A DNA stretch of 64,000 bases from Flavobacterium sp. (GTDB lineage: Bacteria > Bacteroidota > Bacteroidia > Flavobacteriales > Flavobacteriaceae), in the NCBI GenBank assembly GCA_029946065.1, contig JAQSDU010000011.1, positions 124,001-188,000 of the forward strand, written 5' to 3'. Positions within the stretch are counted from its first letter, which is position 1; each line of letters begins with the position of its first letter. Below are positions 35,419-44,555 of the stretch, piece by piece. Under the pieces are notes generated by a model. The model worked only from the letters and a program-made list of their open reading frames with translations, was not told the origin of the DNA and ran no database searches. The position numbers were made by a program, and so were the translations under genes.

Positions 35419-38400
35419 ATGGCAAAAATTAAGCGTACACTGTCTTTGCAGGAAGGAATTCAGATCATAGACTTCAACTGGCAATATGTTTATCTGAACG
35501 ATATTGCCGTGCTGCAATCGGGCGAACAAGAAGGTAGTCTTATCGGATTAAAGATGACTGCTATTTTTAGCGATATTGCCGACGCTCCACTTTTTGACAT
35601 ATTACAACAATCCATGCAGGACCGGACGCCGCACCGTTTTGAAAATCACTTCCAATATCCCAACGGTTCTTCTAAATGGTTTGACCTTAGGGTACAACCT
35701 TGCGAAGAAGGGATTTGCATATTTTCTGTCGATATTACCGAAAGGAAAGAAAATGAAACCAATCTGAGAAAAGCCAATGGCTTGTATGCGCTTTTAACCC
35801 ACATCAGCCAAAAAATTGTAACCGCCAAAGACCAGAAAGAGCTTTTCAGGGACTGTTGTAGTTTTGCCTTGCGCTTCGCAGATTTCAATATGGCCTGGAT
35901 TGGCCTATTCGATGATGGCTTAAAGACGCTTACGATGGTTGACCAAAGCGGAATACCGGAGAAAGAGTTACCACTGTTTTACGAGGCACTTAAAAATCCA
36001 AATGAACAACTCGATTACATTGTCCGATCCGGCAAATATTATATTTCAACGGATATTCAGAGTGATCCTGGGCTTAAATTGTGGCAACAATACGCATTTA
36101 AACATTCTATTCAGTCCTGTATTTTACTACCCATAAGGAAATCCGGTCAGATTATCGGGCTATTCAGCCTGTATTCAGGAGAATCTTATTTTACTGAGAG
36201 CGAAATCGAATTATTGCAACAAGTAACAAACGATATCTCGCAGGCACTGGATATTTTTGAACAAGTCAAAAAACAAGAACAAATACAGCAATTGTTATTG
36301 CACAACGAGCAGCAGTTTAGGCATACGCTCGACCACATGATTGAAGGTGCACAAATTCACGATTTTAACTGGCGTTACACGTATGTAAATGATGCGTTAG
36401 TCAAATATAGTACTTATACAAAAGAAGAGTTACTCGGATACTCGCTGTTGGAAAAATACCCCGGGATTGAGCAAACCGCACTTTTCGCTACCTTATCGCG
36501 TTGCATGGAGGAACGCGTTTCTGAGAAAATCGAAGCCGAATTTGTATTTCCGAACGGATCCAACGCCAATTTTGAACTCAGTATCCAACCGGTCCCGGAA
36601 GGGCTTTTTATCCTATCGGTTGACCGAAGTGAGCAGCTTAAAGCAAATGAAAAATTGATGAAGGCAAACAGGTTATATGCTTTTAATTCTGCCATCAATC
36701 AGGCTATCGTACATATAAAAGACCAGCAGAAATTGATGGATAATAGTTGCCTTATCGCTATTGACATCGGGAAATTTAAACTTGCATGGATCAATACCAT
36801 CGAAGACAAACGTCTGAAGCGGGTGAGCATTGCAGGTACAACCGAAGCGATTGCAGCCGCCGCACCTTATGACGGCCTTGTTGTCGAGGATCTTATTTTT
36901 CATGAAACGCCTACCGGCAATGTGTTTCGTACCGGCAGGTATGCTGTCAGCAATGACATTATGAATGATCCTGCGGTGGCGAAATGGAAGCCAGGCCTGC
37001 TAACGTGCGGTCTCCAATCATCTATCTCGTTGCCTATTAAAAAGTTCGGCAATACGGTAGGTGTATTCGAGCTTCATGCCGGGACAAAAGACTTTTTCGA
37101 CGAAGAAGAAATAGCATTGCTTCTTGAAGCAACTGATGACATTTCGTTTGCGGTAGAAAACTTCGAAAAAGAACGGATACAAAAAGCCACAGAAGAGCTC
37201 GTTGCTAAAAACGAAAAGCGATTCAAGATACTAATAGAAAAAAGCGCCGACATCAAAACCCTTGCAACCCGTGAAGGGAAAATTATATATGGCAGCCCGT
37301 CCCTTACAAAAATCATGGGCTACCAGGTCGAGGAATTGTTGCACACTTCCCTACTCGATCTTGTGCACCCAGATGATCTTCCCGAATTTGTGATGGCCCG
37401 GAATAAAATCCTTGACATCCCTGGAGCATCGTTCAATTTCCAACAACGCAGAATGCATAAGGATGGCCGTTGGCTCTGGTTCGAAGGAAGCGTGACAAAT
37501 ATGTTACATGAGCCCGGTATTAATGCAATGGTATCTAATTTCAGGGATATTACACATAAAAAAATATCGGAACAGCAACGTGAATTTGACACCAGAAATC
37601 TCAATGCATTAATTAATAACACACACGATCTTTTATGGAGTATCGACCGGGATTATAAACTGATTACATCCAACAGGCCATTTGACCAGATAACCGCAAA
37701 AATCCATGGCAAGTCGCTGGAGAAAGGTGACTGCGTTTTGAAAGGAGTCGAAAAAGAACGGCAAAAGCGGTTCATCTCTTTTTATGAGAAGGCATTTTCA
37801 GGCGAAATTTTTTCGATAATCGAGCACAATACCAAGCCAATGGAGTTTTGGTCCGAAATTTCGTTTTATCCTATTGAGGTAGAGGAAAAAATTATCGGCA
37901 CGGCTTGCCATTCGCGAAATATTACAGAACGAATTAAAAGTGAACACTTATTGCGTAAAAGCGAAATTTTTAATCGCGGCATACTCGATTCATTGAGCGC
38001 TCATATCGCAGTGATCAACAAAAAAGGAGATATTATCGCCGTAAACGATTCTTGGCGACGATTTGCGAGAAAAAATGGCGATATACAATTAAAATCAACC
38101 ATTGAAGGGAGTAATTACTTTATGGCTTGTGAATTATCGATTGACCAGGGCGACAAAGACGCGGTAAATGTACTTGCGCAGATTAAAAAAGTAATGAAAG
38201 GAACCCTTTCGGATTTTTATTATGAATATCCATGCCATTCTACTACAGAACAACGCTGGTTTTCAATGCTAGTAAGAAAATTTGAAAATGATGAAACGTT
38301 GATCGTAATATCACACCAGGACATCACTGCACGTAAAATTGTTGAGAACCAGCTGCTGCTGAACAATGCCACATTGCAAAAAACCAACGACGAACTGGAT

Positions 38401-39057
38401 CGCTTTGTTTATAGCGTGTCACATGACCTGCGTGCTCCGCTGACATCTATATTAGGCCTGGTAAACCTGATTGAAATGGAGAGCAAGGAACCTGATACGT
38501 TGTCACATATCACGATGATTCGGAAAAGTATTATAAGGTTGGATAATTTCATAAAAAACATATTGAATTATTCGCGGAACAACCGCACCGATGTAGAAAG
38601 TGAATTTATACCGGTTTATAACACTGTAAACGATATTGTCGTGTTGTTGCGTGGCGCTAAAGAATATGATGATATCGCATTCGAAATCGATATTATCGAG
38701 GAATTCCCCTTCCATTCAGACAAACACCGATTTATAACGATTATTGAAAATCTCATCTCTAATGCCATTAAATACCATAAAAAGCAAGAAAAAGGAAGGT
38801 TTATTAGGATTTCAGGCACCTCAAGGCAGGACGTATTAGAATTAAACATAGCAGATAATGGTACCGGCATTGCGCCAGGCCATCATTCTAAAATATTCGA
38901 TATGTTTTACCGCATTGCCAATACTATTAACGGTTCCGGACTCGGACTTTATATCGTCAAGGAAAGCATCCAAAAATTAGGAGGAACGATTGTCGTTACT
39001 TCCAAAGAAGGAAAAGGTACCTGTTTTACAATCCATTTAAAAAATCTTCAATTATGA
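35419..39057 (+). CDS. Soluble multi-PAS/GAF sensor histidine kinase
   Basis: The product has 1212 residues and no membrane segment. Order: PAS (1-112), GAF (115-285), PAS (295-405), GAF (410-575), PAS near 598-715, PAS near 725-840, PAS near 850-970, HisKA with phospho-His1002 in SVSHDLRAPL, then HATPase with NLISNAIKYH, NGTGIAPGHH and GSGLGLYIV. The first two PAS-GAF pairs look like a duplication (compare EGIQIIDFNWQYVYLND and EGAQIHDFNWRYTYVND). The last bases overlap the response-regulator start (ATGA), so the two are translationally coupled. The signal is cytoplasmic but unknown. Confidence 0.93.
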   Translation: MAKIKRTLSLQEGIQIIDFNWQYVYLNDIAVLQSGEQEGSLIGLKMTAIFSDIADAPLFDILQQSMQDRTPHRFENHFQYPNGSSKWFDLRVQPCEEGICIFSVDITERKENETNLRKANGLYALLTHISQKIVTAKDQKELFRDCCSFALRFADFNMAWIGLFDDGLKTLTMVDQSGIPEKELPLFYEALKNPNEQLDYIVRSGKYYISTDIQSDPGLKLWQQYAFKHSIQSCILLPIRKSGQIIGLFSLYSGESYFTESEIELLQQVTNDISQALDIFEQVKKQEQIQQLLLHNEQQFRHTLDHMIEGAQIHDFNWRYTYVNDALVKYSTYTKEELLGYSLLEKYPGIEQTALFATLSRCMEERVSEKIEAEFVFPNGSNANFELSIQPVPEGLFILSVDRSEQLKANEKLMKANRLYAFNSAINQAIVHIKDQQKLMDNSCLIAIDIGKFKLAWINTIEDKRLKRVSIAGTTEAIAAAAPYDGLVVEDLIFHETPTGNVFRTGRYAVSNDIMNDPAVAKWKPGLLTCGLQSSISLPIKKFGNTVGVFELHAGTKDFFDEEEIALLLEATDDISFAVENFEKERIQKATEELVAKNEKRFKILIEKSADIKTLATREGKIIYGSPSLTKIMGYQVEELLHTSLLDLVHPDDLPEFVMARNKILDIPGASFNFQQRRMHKDGRWLWFEGSVTNMLHEPGINAMVSNFRDITHKKISEQQREFDTRNLNALINNTHDLLWSIDRDYKLITSNRPFDQITAKIHGKSLEKGDCVLKGVEKERQKRFISFYEKAFSGEIFSIIEHNTKPMEFWSEISFYPIEVEEKIIGTACHSRNITERIKSEHLLRKSEIFNRGILDSLSAHIAVINKKGDIIAVNDSWRRFARKNGDIQLKSTIEGSNYFMACELSIDQGDKDAVNVLAQIKKVMKGTLSDFYYEYPCHSTTEQRWFSMLVRKFENDETLIVISHQDITARKIVENQLLLNNATLQKTNDELDRFVYSVSHDLRAPLTSILGLVNLIEMESKEPDTLSHITMIRKSIIRLDNFIKNILNYSRNNRTDVESEFIPVYNTVNDIVVLLRGAKEYDDIAFEIDIIEEFPFHSDKHRFITIIENLISNAIKYHKKQEKGRFIRISGTSRQDVLELNIADNGTGIAPGHHSKIFDMFYRIANTINGSGLGLYIVKESIQKLGGTIVVTSKEGKGTCFTIHLKNLQL

Positions 39058-39470
39058 CTACGCCTCTTGAATACAGCTACAAAAATGTTATGATTATCGA
39101 TGACAACGACATCGACCGTTATATCGCCAAAAGAATCATTTCAGCCCACAATTTTTCAGCCCATATCCTATCTTATGAAAATGGTATTGAAGCGTTTCAG
39201 TACCTTAAAACCAATCAGGAAAACGCTGCCGCACTACCCGAAATCATTTTTGTAGATATTTATATGCCAGAGATGTCAGGTTTTGAATTCATAGCTTTGT
39301 ATGATGGTTTATCGGTTGCATTGAAAAAGCATTGCGCGGTGTATATAATTTCATCAACTATCGACCCAGAGGATTTAAAGCGTGCCAATAATGACCCTAA
39401 TGTCATTGGGTTCCATGTCAAACCGATAGACGGAAATTTCCTCTCTGCAATTAGTCGAAAGATGTCTTGA
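39054..39470 (+). CDS. Single-domain response regulator (CheY-like)
   Basis: The product has 138 residues, a receiver domain only. The acidic pair is in IIDDNDID, the phosphoacceptor is Asp68 in FVDIYMPEMSG, Ser/Thr in IISSTID and the conserved Lys in HVKPID. It overlaps the histidine kinase stop, and this Bacteroidota type (FVDIYMPxMSGFEF) commonly pairs with hybrid-type PAS kinases. Without an output domain it probably works as a phosphorelay or by binding a partner. It is paralogous to the protein at 40435. Confidence 0.92.
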   Translation: MTTPLEYSYKNVMIIDDNDIDRYIAKRIISAHNFSAHILSYENGIEAFQYLKTNQENAAALPEIIFVDIYMPEMSGFEFIALYDGLSVALKKHCAVYIISSTIDPEDLKRANNDPNVIGFHVKPIDGNFLSAISRKMS

Positions 39471-39630
39471 AAATTTGCATTATTCCCAGCGACTATTCCC
39501 CAAACAGTTGCAGTTGTTACTTTACAATTCACAATAAACCGTTATGAAGCCTATTTAAATTGCCGATTGCTTATTTTTCCACCCACAAAAAAAAGCATCG
39601 ATAACAAATATTTTAAATCAACCATTCCAG

Positions 39631-40389
39631 ATGCCATTAATGCCCATAAATGCCCTTATTGTGACCGAAGATTCGAGCGGAGTTGTCATGCTTCGAAAAT
39701 TCGAGGCGGAAAATGCAGTCATTCTGAAAATCCTTGGTGAGGCAAACGGCGCTAACGAAGGCGCAGCACTTACGTCCTTAAAAAGACCTGACTTAATATT
39801 TCTAGATGGCAGTGTTGATGCTACCACATTTTTTTCGCTATTGGGTAAGCTCGATTTTAATATTCCTAAAATTATCCTAATTTCAAAAGAGCCATGCGAT
39901 GCCATGAAGGCATTCACTTATAACGCCATAGATTTTATTTTGAAGCCTATTGAATTCAACGTCCTGATGATGGCGATGTATAAAGTGATCAAACGAATTG
40001 AGATGGAGCGCTCACTGCAAAATCAAAATGTCGAAAAAATTTCAGGTCACGACCTTAATATTGCCAAAGGGTTCGTAGCAGTATCTTCGCTCAACAAAAT
40101 TGAGCTATTGCCGATGGCTGACATATTATTCTGCAAGTCAGACGGAAAATACACGATCTTTTTCCTCGTTGGCGGCAAGAAAGTAATGTCGAGCCGGAAT
40201 TTAGGAGAATACAGCAAAATTCTCGATTACAATTATTTTTTCAGGGTACACCATTCCTATATCGTCAACTTGCTGCATATCGTAAAGATTGTAAAAAATG
40301 AAGGGTATTTCTGTGAATTTGCCAATGGCAGCAACGTTCCGGTAGCTACCCGAAGACAAGAAGATTTCCAAAGATTTATGAAACTTTAA
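39631..40389 (+). CDS. LytTR-family response regulator
   Basis: The product has 252 residues. The receiver domain (about 1-125) has putative Asp59 in LIFLDGSVD, KEP and FILKPIEF, but its N-terminal acidic pocket (IVTEDSSG) is less canonical. The C-terminal LytTR DNA-binding domain (about 145-250) contains ILFCKSDGKYTIFF, FFRVHHSYIVNL and ANGSNVPVATRRQEDF. It likely gives the transcriptional output for the kinase at 35419, as the two flanking regulators lack DNA-binding domains. Confidence 0.9.
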   Translation: MPLMPINALIVTEDSSGVVMLRKFEAENAVILKILGEANGANEGAALTSLKRPDLIFLDGSVDATTFFSLLGKLDFNIPKIILISKEPCDAMKAFTYNAIDFILKPIEFNVLMMAMYKVIKRIEMERSLQNQNVEKISGHDLNIAKGFVAVSSLNKIELLPMADILFCKSDGKYTIFFLVGGKKVMSSRNLGEYSKILDYNYFFRVHHSYIVNLLHIVKIVKNEGYFCEFANGSNVPVATRRQEDFQRFMKL

Positions 40390-40434
40390 GTGACCTACAT
40401 AAAAATATTTTAAAAATTAAAAAAAATTCAGATA

Positions 40435-40839
40435 ATGAGCACACCAATTACGACCGTAATGATCATTGATGATAATGCAGTAGATCTCTACATCGCATCA
40501 AGAATGGTCAAAACTAACCTCGTTTCTACAACGGTCTTGGAATATAGCACCGCCTTTGAAGCATTAGAATTCCTGAAACAGCATCAGGATGATGTGAAAG
40601 CCCTGCCAGAGATAATTTTTGTCGATATCTACATGCCCCAAATGTCGGGATTTGAATTCATGGAAGGCTACGACAACCTATCGCCATTGCTAAAGAAGCA
40701 TAGCCGGGTTTACATACTTTCTTCTTCTATCGACGACGGTGATATTGCTCGCGCGCGCATCAACAGCAATACTTGTAGCTTTCTTGTCAAACCGATCACA
40801 AAGAATTTTCTAGATAGCATCGGCAACGGAAGTCTCTAA
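40435..40839 (+). CDS. Single-domain response regulator (paralogue)
   Basis: The product has 134 residues, a receiver only. IIDDNAVD, Asp64 in FVDIYMPQMSG, ILSSSID and LVKPIT mark the acidic pocket, phosphoacceptor, Ser and Lys. It shares LPEIIFVDIYMP and the overall pattern with the 39054 product, so the two arose by duplication. It follows the LytTR regulator by 45 bp. Confidence 0.9.
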   Translation: MSTPITTVMIIDDNAVDLYIASRMVKTNLVSTTVLEYSTAFEALEFLKQHQDDVKALPEIIFVDIYMPQMSGFEFMEGYDNLSPLLKKHSRVYILSSSIDDGDIARARINSNTCSFLVKPITKNFLDSIGNGSL

Positions 40840-41080
40840 TTTTGATTAGCCGATTGTTCAATTCTGTTACTTTTTTTGAACGGCTGAATTGCTCTTTGTT
40901 TATATCATTATCGCATAATCGTTATTTTAACTAATTTATTGCCGATAGACTGCGCTTATTACTTTCGACATTCAATACACATTATTTTCGTGAATAGCTA
41001 CACCTGTAGAACATTGACAAAAAACCTGAATTCTGGTAAAAAAACACGCTAGCCTACTCATCACTACATTTTTATATATC

Positions 41081-41167
41081 ATGCCAACTTCAGACAACAT
41101 GCCAATAAATTCCACTTGGATATTGACCATTGCATGCCTTTTGCTGGGGCTTATAAAATTGCCTTAA
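41081..41167 (+). CDS. Possible 28-residue hydrophobic peptide
   Basis: The frame encodes 28 residues with a polar N-terminus and the hydrophobic segment WILTIACLLLGLIKLP. It could be a small membrane peptide, but it has no obvious ribosome site, conserved neighbour or known family, and an ORF this short can arise by chance. Confidence 0.2.
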   Translation: MPTSDNMPINSTWILTIACLLLGLIKLP

Positions 41168-41321
41168 AAATAAATCTGTCTCATTTTGCGCAAAAAAGTT
41201 AAATATTGCACCCGCACCACTAAATAAAAAAGTAAAAGAAGTTTTAATAAATTTCCCCCACTACCCCACGATCAACATTATGTAGGAATTTGAAGCGTTT
41301 TTTATTTTTATTTTTTCAAAA

Positions 41322-41334
41322 TGAACGTTGTTCA
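41322..41334. promoter_or_regulatory. TetR-type operator, copy 1 (TGAAC-N3-GTTCA)
   Basis: The dyad TGAACGTTGTTCA lies just upstream of the -7 element TATATTTG (41345-41352) of the TetR gene. The same dyad occurs at 42007-42019 after that gene. Confidence 0.65.
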
Positions 41335-41368
41335 AAAAAATAATTATATTTGCAATCAGATCCACATT

Positions 41369-41986
41369 ATGAGTACCGCAGATAGAAAAGCAAGAGATAA
41401 AGAAAACCTAAAAAGCTTAATCCTACAAGGAGCCAAAAAACTCTTTTTAGAAAAAGGTATTGAGCAAACTACCATTAGAAATATTGCTGATGAAATTGAT
41501 TATAGCGTAGGGACGGTTTATGTTTATTTTAAGGATAAAAATGCAATTCTTCATGACATTCACAGCATTGGTTTTCAAGAATTGGGAAGAAACTTCACAG
41601 AACTGTTTACCATGGAAGATCCAATGGAACGCTTACGGAAAATGGGTGTTATCTACATGAAATTCGCTATCGAAAATTCGGAGATGTATGATTTGATGTT
41701 CAATGTTAAGGCACCAATGGAGTTTATCGAAAACTCTGAAAAAGAAGAATGGAACGAAGGCGTGGGTACTTTTGATGCACTAAAAAATACGGTCGGGCAA
41801 TGCATGGAAAAAGGGCATTTTAAAGGACACTCGTTAGAGCCGCTATCCTTTATGATATGGAGTTTGGTGCATGGCATGTGTTGCCTAGAAATAAGAAATC
41901 GCACCAAAGGGGTCAAGTTTAAAAATCCAGATACGATACTATTTGATGGATATCGGGAGTTTTTAAAAATTATTGAGAAACTGTAA
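41369..41986 (+). CDS. TetR/AcrR family transcriptional regulator
   Basis: The product has 205 residues from the ATG at 41369. The HTH covers about 10-55: LILQGAKKLFLEKGIEQTT then IADEIDYSVGTVYVYFKDKN. A longer frame from 41321 would start inside the putative operator and is rejected. The TGAAC-N3-GTTCA dyads on both sides suggest autorepression and control of the downstream membrane-protein operon. The ligand domain has several Cys/Met residues (HGMCCLEIRN). Confidence 0.92.
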   Translation: MSTADRKARDKENLKSLILQGAKKLFLEKGIEQTTIRNIADEIDYSVGTVYVYFKDKNAILHDIHSIGFQELGRNFTELFTMEDPMERLRKMGVIYMKFAIENSEMYDLMFNVKAPMEFIENSEKEEWNEGVGTFDALKNTVGQCMEKGHFKGHSLEPLSFMIWSLVHGMCCLEIRNRTKGVKFKNPDTILFDGYREFLKIIEKL

Positions 41987-42006
41987 TATTTTTTTAATTT
42001 AAAATT

Positions 42007-42019
42007 TGAACTATGTTCA
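42007..42019. promoter_or_regulatory. TetR-type operator, copy 2 (TGAAC-N3-GTTCA)
   Basis: TGAACTATGTTCA shares both 5-nt arms with the dyad at 41322 and lies before the leader ORF and membrane gene at 42134. Confidence 0.65.
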
Positions 42020-42038
42020 TTAAAAAAACAATGTTAAA

Positions 42039-42137
42039 ATGAAAGAAACAATCTTAATCACAAGTGCTAAGTCAGGTACTTGTCTAGAAATTCAAAAAAA
42101 ACCGGCAAGTCCTGCATCTAAAAAAACACTAACATGA
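42039..42137 (+). CDS. Short leader ORF, possible SDR/NmrA N-terminal remnant
   Basis: The frame encodes 32 residues from an ATG directly after the operator. KETILITSAKSG looks like a decayed Rossmann start (compare KxILITGAxSG), after which similarity ends. Its stop overlaps the next start (ATGA), so it could couple translation of the membrane protein. Confidence 0.35.
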   Translation: MKETILITSAKSGTCLEIQKKPASPASKKTLT

Positions 42138-42898
42138 AGCATCTATTGGAAATCATCAAATATAAAAATGAAACTATTTTTATTTATGGAGCAGCCTGTT
42201 TTTTAGGCGCATTAATTTGTTATGCATTGACTAAATACAGTGCTACACAAATCATGGGCATTAGCGGATGGATTAAACCACTGAAGTTTTTCTTGTCTGT
42301 AGGAATTTTTACTTGGACAATGGGGTTTTATTTACAGTATTTGGAAAATCAAAAACAAGTTGAAATTTACATTTGGTCTATGATTGTCCTATTTTCAATT
42401 GAACTCATCCTAATTGTCTATCAAGCTGCACAAGGCAAAATGTCGCACTTTAATATTGCAACCACAAAGGATAGCTTAATTTTTAATCTTATGGCCATAG
42501 CCATTACCATCTTGATGCTGCATACGCTCTATATAGCAGTATTGTTTTTTAATCAAAGTAAATTTAATGCTCCTGAAACGATGATTCTGACCGTCAAATT
42601 AAGCATCCTAATCACAGTCCTATTTGCTTTTGAAGGCTTCGCTATGGGTGCCCTTTTAAAACATACCATCGGAAGTCAAGACGGGTCACCCGGTTTACCA
42701 TTGGTTAATTGGAGTAAAACGAATGGCGATTTACGAGTGGCCCATTTTTTCGGAATTCACGCCCTACAAATCATTCCGCTTGTCACTTATCTATTTGCCA
42801 AGAGCAAACGAGATGTGATCATCATCAGTTCCATTTATTTTGTCTTAGTAACCTACACACTGATTCAGGCCTTGCAGGGAAAACCTTTTATCAAATAA
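42134..42898 (+). CDS. Seven-helix integral membrane protein, unknown
   Basis: The product has 254 residues with about seven hydrophobic segments: GAACFLGALICYAL, PLKFFLSVGIFTWTMGFYL, IWSMIVLFSIELILIVY, LIFNLMAIAITILMLHTLYI, LSILITVLFAFEGFAMGALL, HALQIIPLVTYLF and VIIISSIYFVLVTYT. Several His residues (HFNIATTKD, HTLYIA, HTIGSQDG, HFFGIHALQ) could bind metal or haem. I recognise no family. It is probably under the TetR regulator through the dyad at 42007. Confidence 0.75.
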   Translation: MKHLLEIIKYKNETIFIYGAACFLGALICYALTKYSATQIMGISGWIKPLKFFLSVGIFTWTMGFYLQYLENQKQVEIYIWSMIVLFSIELILIVYQAAQGKMSHFNIATTKDSLIFNLMAIAITILMLHTLYIAVLFFNQSKFNAPETMILTVKLSILITVLFAFEGFAMGALLKHTIGSQDGSPGLPLVNWSKTNGDLRVAHFFGIHALQIIPLVTYLFAKSKRDVIIISSIYFVLVTYTLIQALQGKPFIK

Positions 42899-42916
42899 AA
42901 TTAAATCGATTATACA

Positions 42917-43420
42917 ATGAAAAATACTATTAACATTATAGTTTTATTAATAACTTTTTTCGCTTTTGGACAAAATGGTGTCATCAAAGGAAAAATTACC
43001 GATAAACAATCTGAAATGCCTCTTGTTGGCGCGACCATTACCATTGCAAACTATACTGCACTAAGTGCTCTAACCGACGATAATGGAAACTTTCAGATCA
43101 GCAATGTCCCACTAGGCAGACAGTTACTTACCGTTACGTACATGGGCTATCTGCCGACTTCGGTTCCTAATATAGAAGTAACATCGGGTAAAGACGTGTA
43201 TATTGCTATTGCTCTTATTGAAAATTACAATTCTTTAGATGAAGTAATAATTAAAGTCGAAGCCAATAAAGTAAAAGCACTGAACAAAATGGCAGCCGTT
43301 TCTACAAGGCAATTTAGTCTAGAAGAAGTCAATCGATATGCTGGCGGAAGAAGCGATGTGGCAAGATTAGTGGCCAATTTTGCGCTACTGCTAATCCAAT
43401 TCCAGAACTTCCGCCGATGA
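42917..43420 (+). pseudogene. Truncated TonB-dependent receptor (carboxypeptidase-like domain plus start of plug)
   Basis: The frame encodes 167 residues. A signal peptide (NIIVLLITFFAFGQ) is followed by the CarboxypepD_reg-like domain (GVIKGKITDKQSEMPLVGATITIANY, VTYMGYLPT) and the beginning of the plug (VSTRQFSLEEVNRYAGGRSDVARLVANFA). At about 43380 the homology stops and the frame runs through antisense SDR sequence to a stop. A complete receptor would be about 800 residues, so the plug and barrel are missing. It follows the membrane protein gene by 18 bp. Confidence 0.85.
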
Positions 43421-43457
43421 CAATAATGGTTTTGTCTTTTAAATTTTTTTCTAACAT
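43380..43457 (-). pseudogene. Truncated SDR oxidoreductase (N-terminal 26 residues)
   Basis: On the minus strand, from the ATG at 43457, the sequence reads KDKTIIVIGGSSGIGLAVAQ, the classic SDR cofactor loop, then breaks off at about 43380 into TonB receptor sequence. A matching minus-strand -7 element TATTTTTG (43489-43482) is intact. The HxlR gene is divergent, the usual arrangement for an HxlR-regulated SDR. The rest of the gene has been lost in a deletion that also truncated the receptor. Confidence 0.75.
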
Positions 43458-43545
43458 ATTTGTATTTTTTAGATTTCGATACAAAAATATATTTCATTAT
43501 TTTTACTACCTAAAAAGCAAGTACACACAATTTAGTAAGTATAAA

Positions 43546-43908
43546 ATGAGAAAAGAAAATTCATCCAACCATATAAATGAAAAAGCGATTACCAATAACT
43601 GTCCTATCACTTCAACCGTTATGGCCATTGGCGGTCGGTGGAAAATTGTCATATTGTGGCAATTAAAAAACAGCGCACTTCGATATAACGAAATCAGGAA
43701 AGCTATTCCGAATATTTCTGAAAAAATGCTCATCCAACAATTAAAAGAATTGATGCAAAGTGGATGGGTGAATAAAAAAGACTTTAATGAAATTCCTCCA
43801 AGAACGGAGTACAGTTTGACCGATTTAGGCAGTTCATTTATGCCTATTCTGGAAAATATTTATGAGTGGGGAACTGTTAATAATATTACCGGAGAAGGGA
43901 ATCAATAA
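43546..43908 (+). CDS. HxlR family transcriptional regulator
   Basis: The product has 120 residues from the ATG at 43546. CPITSTVMAIGGRWKIVILW and LRYNEIRKAIPNISEKMLIQQLKEL are the signature winged-helix sequences of the family, ending in the wing (PRTEYSLTDLG). An upstream frame to 43417 is hydrophobic and overlaps the SDR fragment, so it is rejected. HxlR proteins typically sense reactive or electrophilic compounds. Its apparent target SDR is broken, so it may be an orphan regulator. Confidence 0.9.
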   Translation: MRKENSSNHINEKAITNNCPITSTVMAIGGRWKIVILWQLKNSALRYNEIRKAIPNISEKMLIQQLKELMQSGWVNKKDFNEIPPRTEYSLTDLGSSFMPILENIYEWGTVNNITGEGNQ

Positions 43909-44082
43909 TGACTATAAAGCATTCGAATTTTTAAATCTGTTCTATTTTCAAAGGTTTTGAATCCCGATCCTTTCCCTATTTACTTTTTGAAACTTCATTT
44001 TGAACACAAATTGCTGCGTTTTGGAAACAACAGCAGTTTTTAAACTGTTAACCTTTGCACTTCACAATTAAATAAAAAAGAG

Positions 44083-44466
44083 ATGATAGGTCCTGTCAAG
44101 CAAGCATTTGACTACTCTTTACCACCTAATGCTGAAATACTGACAGTCAATTTTAAAGATGATGCCTTTTACCGTTTCTTTGGCACGACAGCTATCGCAG
44201 AGCATGTACCAATGAATCCAGAGGATTTAGTAAATGAAGATTGCTTCAATATTTTGTGGCATGAACTCAATAAAATGACCGATACAAACACAAGAGTAAA
44301 TCATATTCTCAAATTTAGCGAACCTTACTTAGCGAACCGAAATAAAATTGCAGAACAATTGGCTAACTTCAAGGAGCAATCGTTAAATCCAATAAAATCT
44401 GTTGCCAGCCAAAATAGTCAGACTGAACGCAATATTGCACAGCAAAGGATGAGAAAATCATTCTGA
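44083..44466 (+). pseudogene. Probable AraC-type regulator truncated before its HTH
   Basis: The frame encodes 127 residues: SLPPNAEILTVNFKDDAFYRFFG, NILWHELNKMTDTNTRVNHIL and NFKEQSLNPIKSVASQNSQTERNIA resemble the N-terminal sensor half of Bacteroidota AraC-like regulators, where a double HTH should follow. Instead it ends after 10 more residues. None of the three forward frames restores an HTH in the next 100 bases, so this looks like a truncated gene. A function as a short protein cannot be excluded. Confidence 0.45.
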
Positions 44467-44500
44467 GGCAAGTCTAATATTTTAGCGTTTCCGTCAAGGC

Positions 44501-44515
44501 ATTCCAAACTGGAAT
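44501..44515. promoter_or_regulatory. Short perfect dyad ATTCCA-AAC-TGGAAT
   Basis: A 15-nt inverted repeat between two gene remnants; a possible operator without an assigned protein. Confidence 0.3.
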
Positions 44516-44555
44516 ACTTTGCTTAGCATAGCGAAAAAACCTTTCAAAAGGCAAT

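Larger units (their letters stand above)
40840..41368. other. 529-base intergenic region
   Basis: Mostly AT-rich with no large frame. It contains a short hydrophobic frame (41081-41167), a TetR-type dyad (41322-41334) and the -7 element TATATTTG (41345-41352). I see no RNA structure I can name. Confidence 0.5.

Noticed and set aside
42031..42042. Three-codon ATG frame after the second operator
   Set aside because: Too short to mean anything; the ATG at 42039 is the better leader start.
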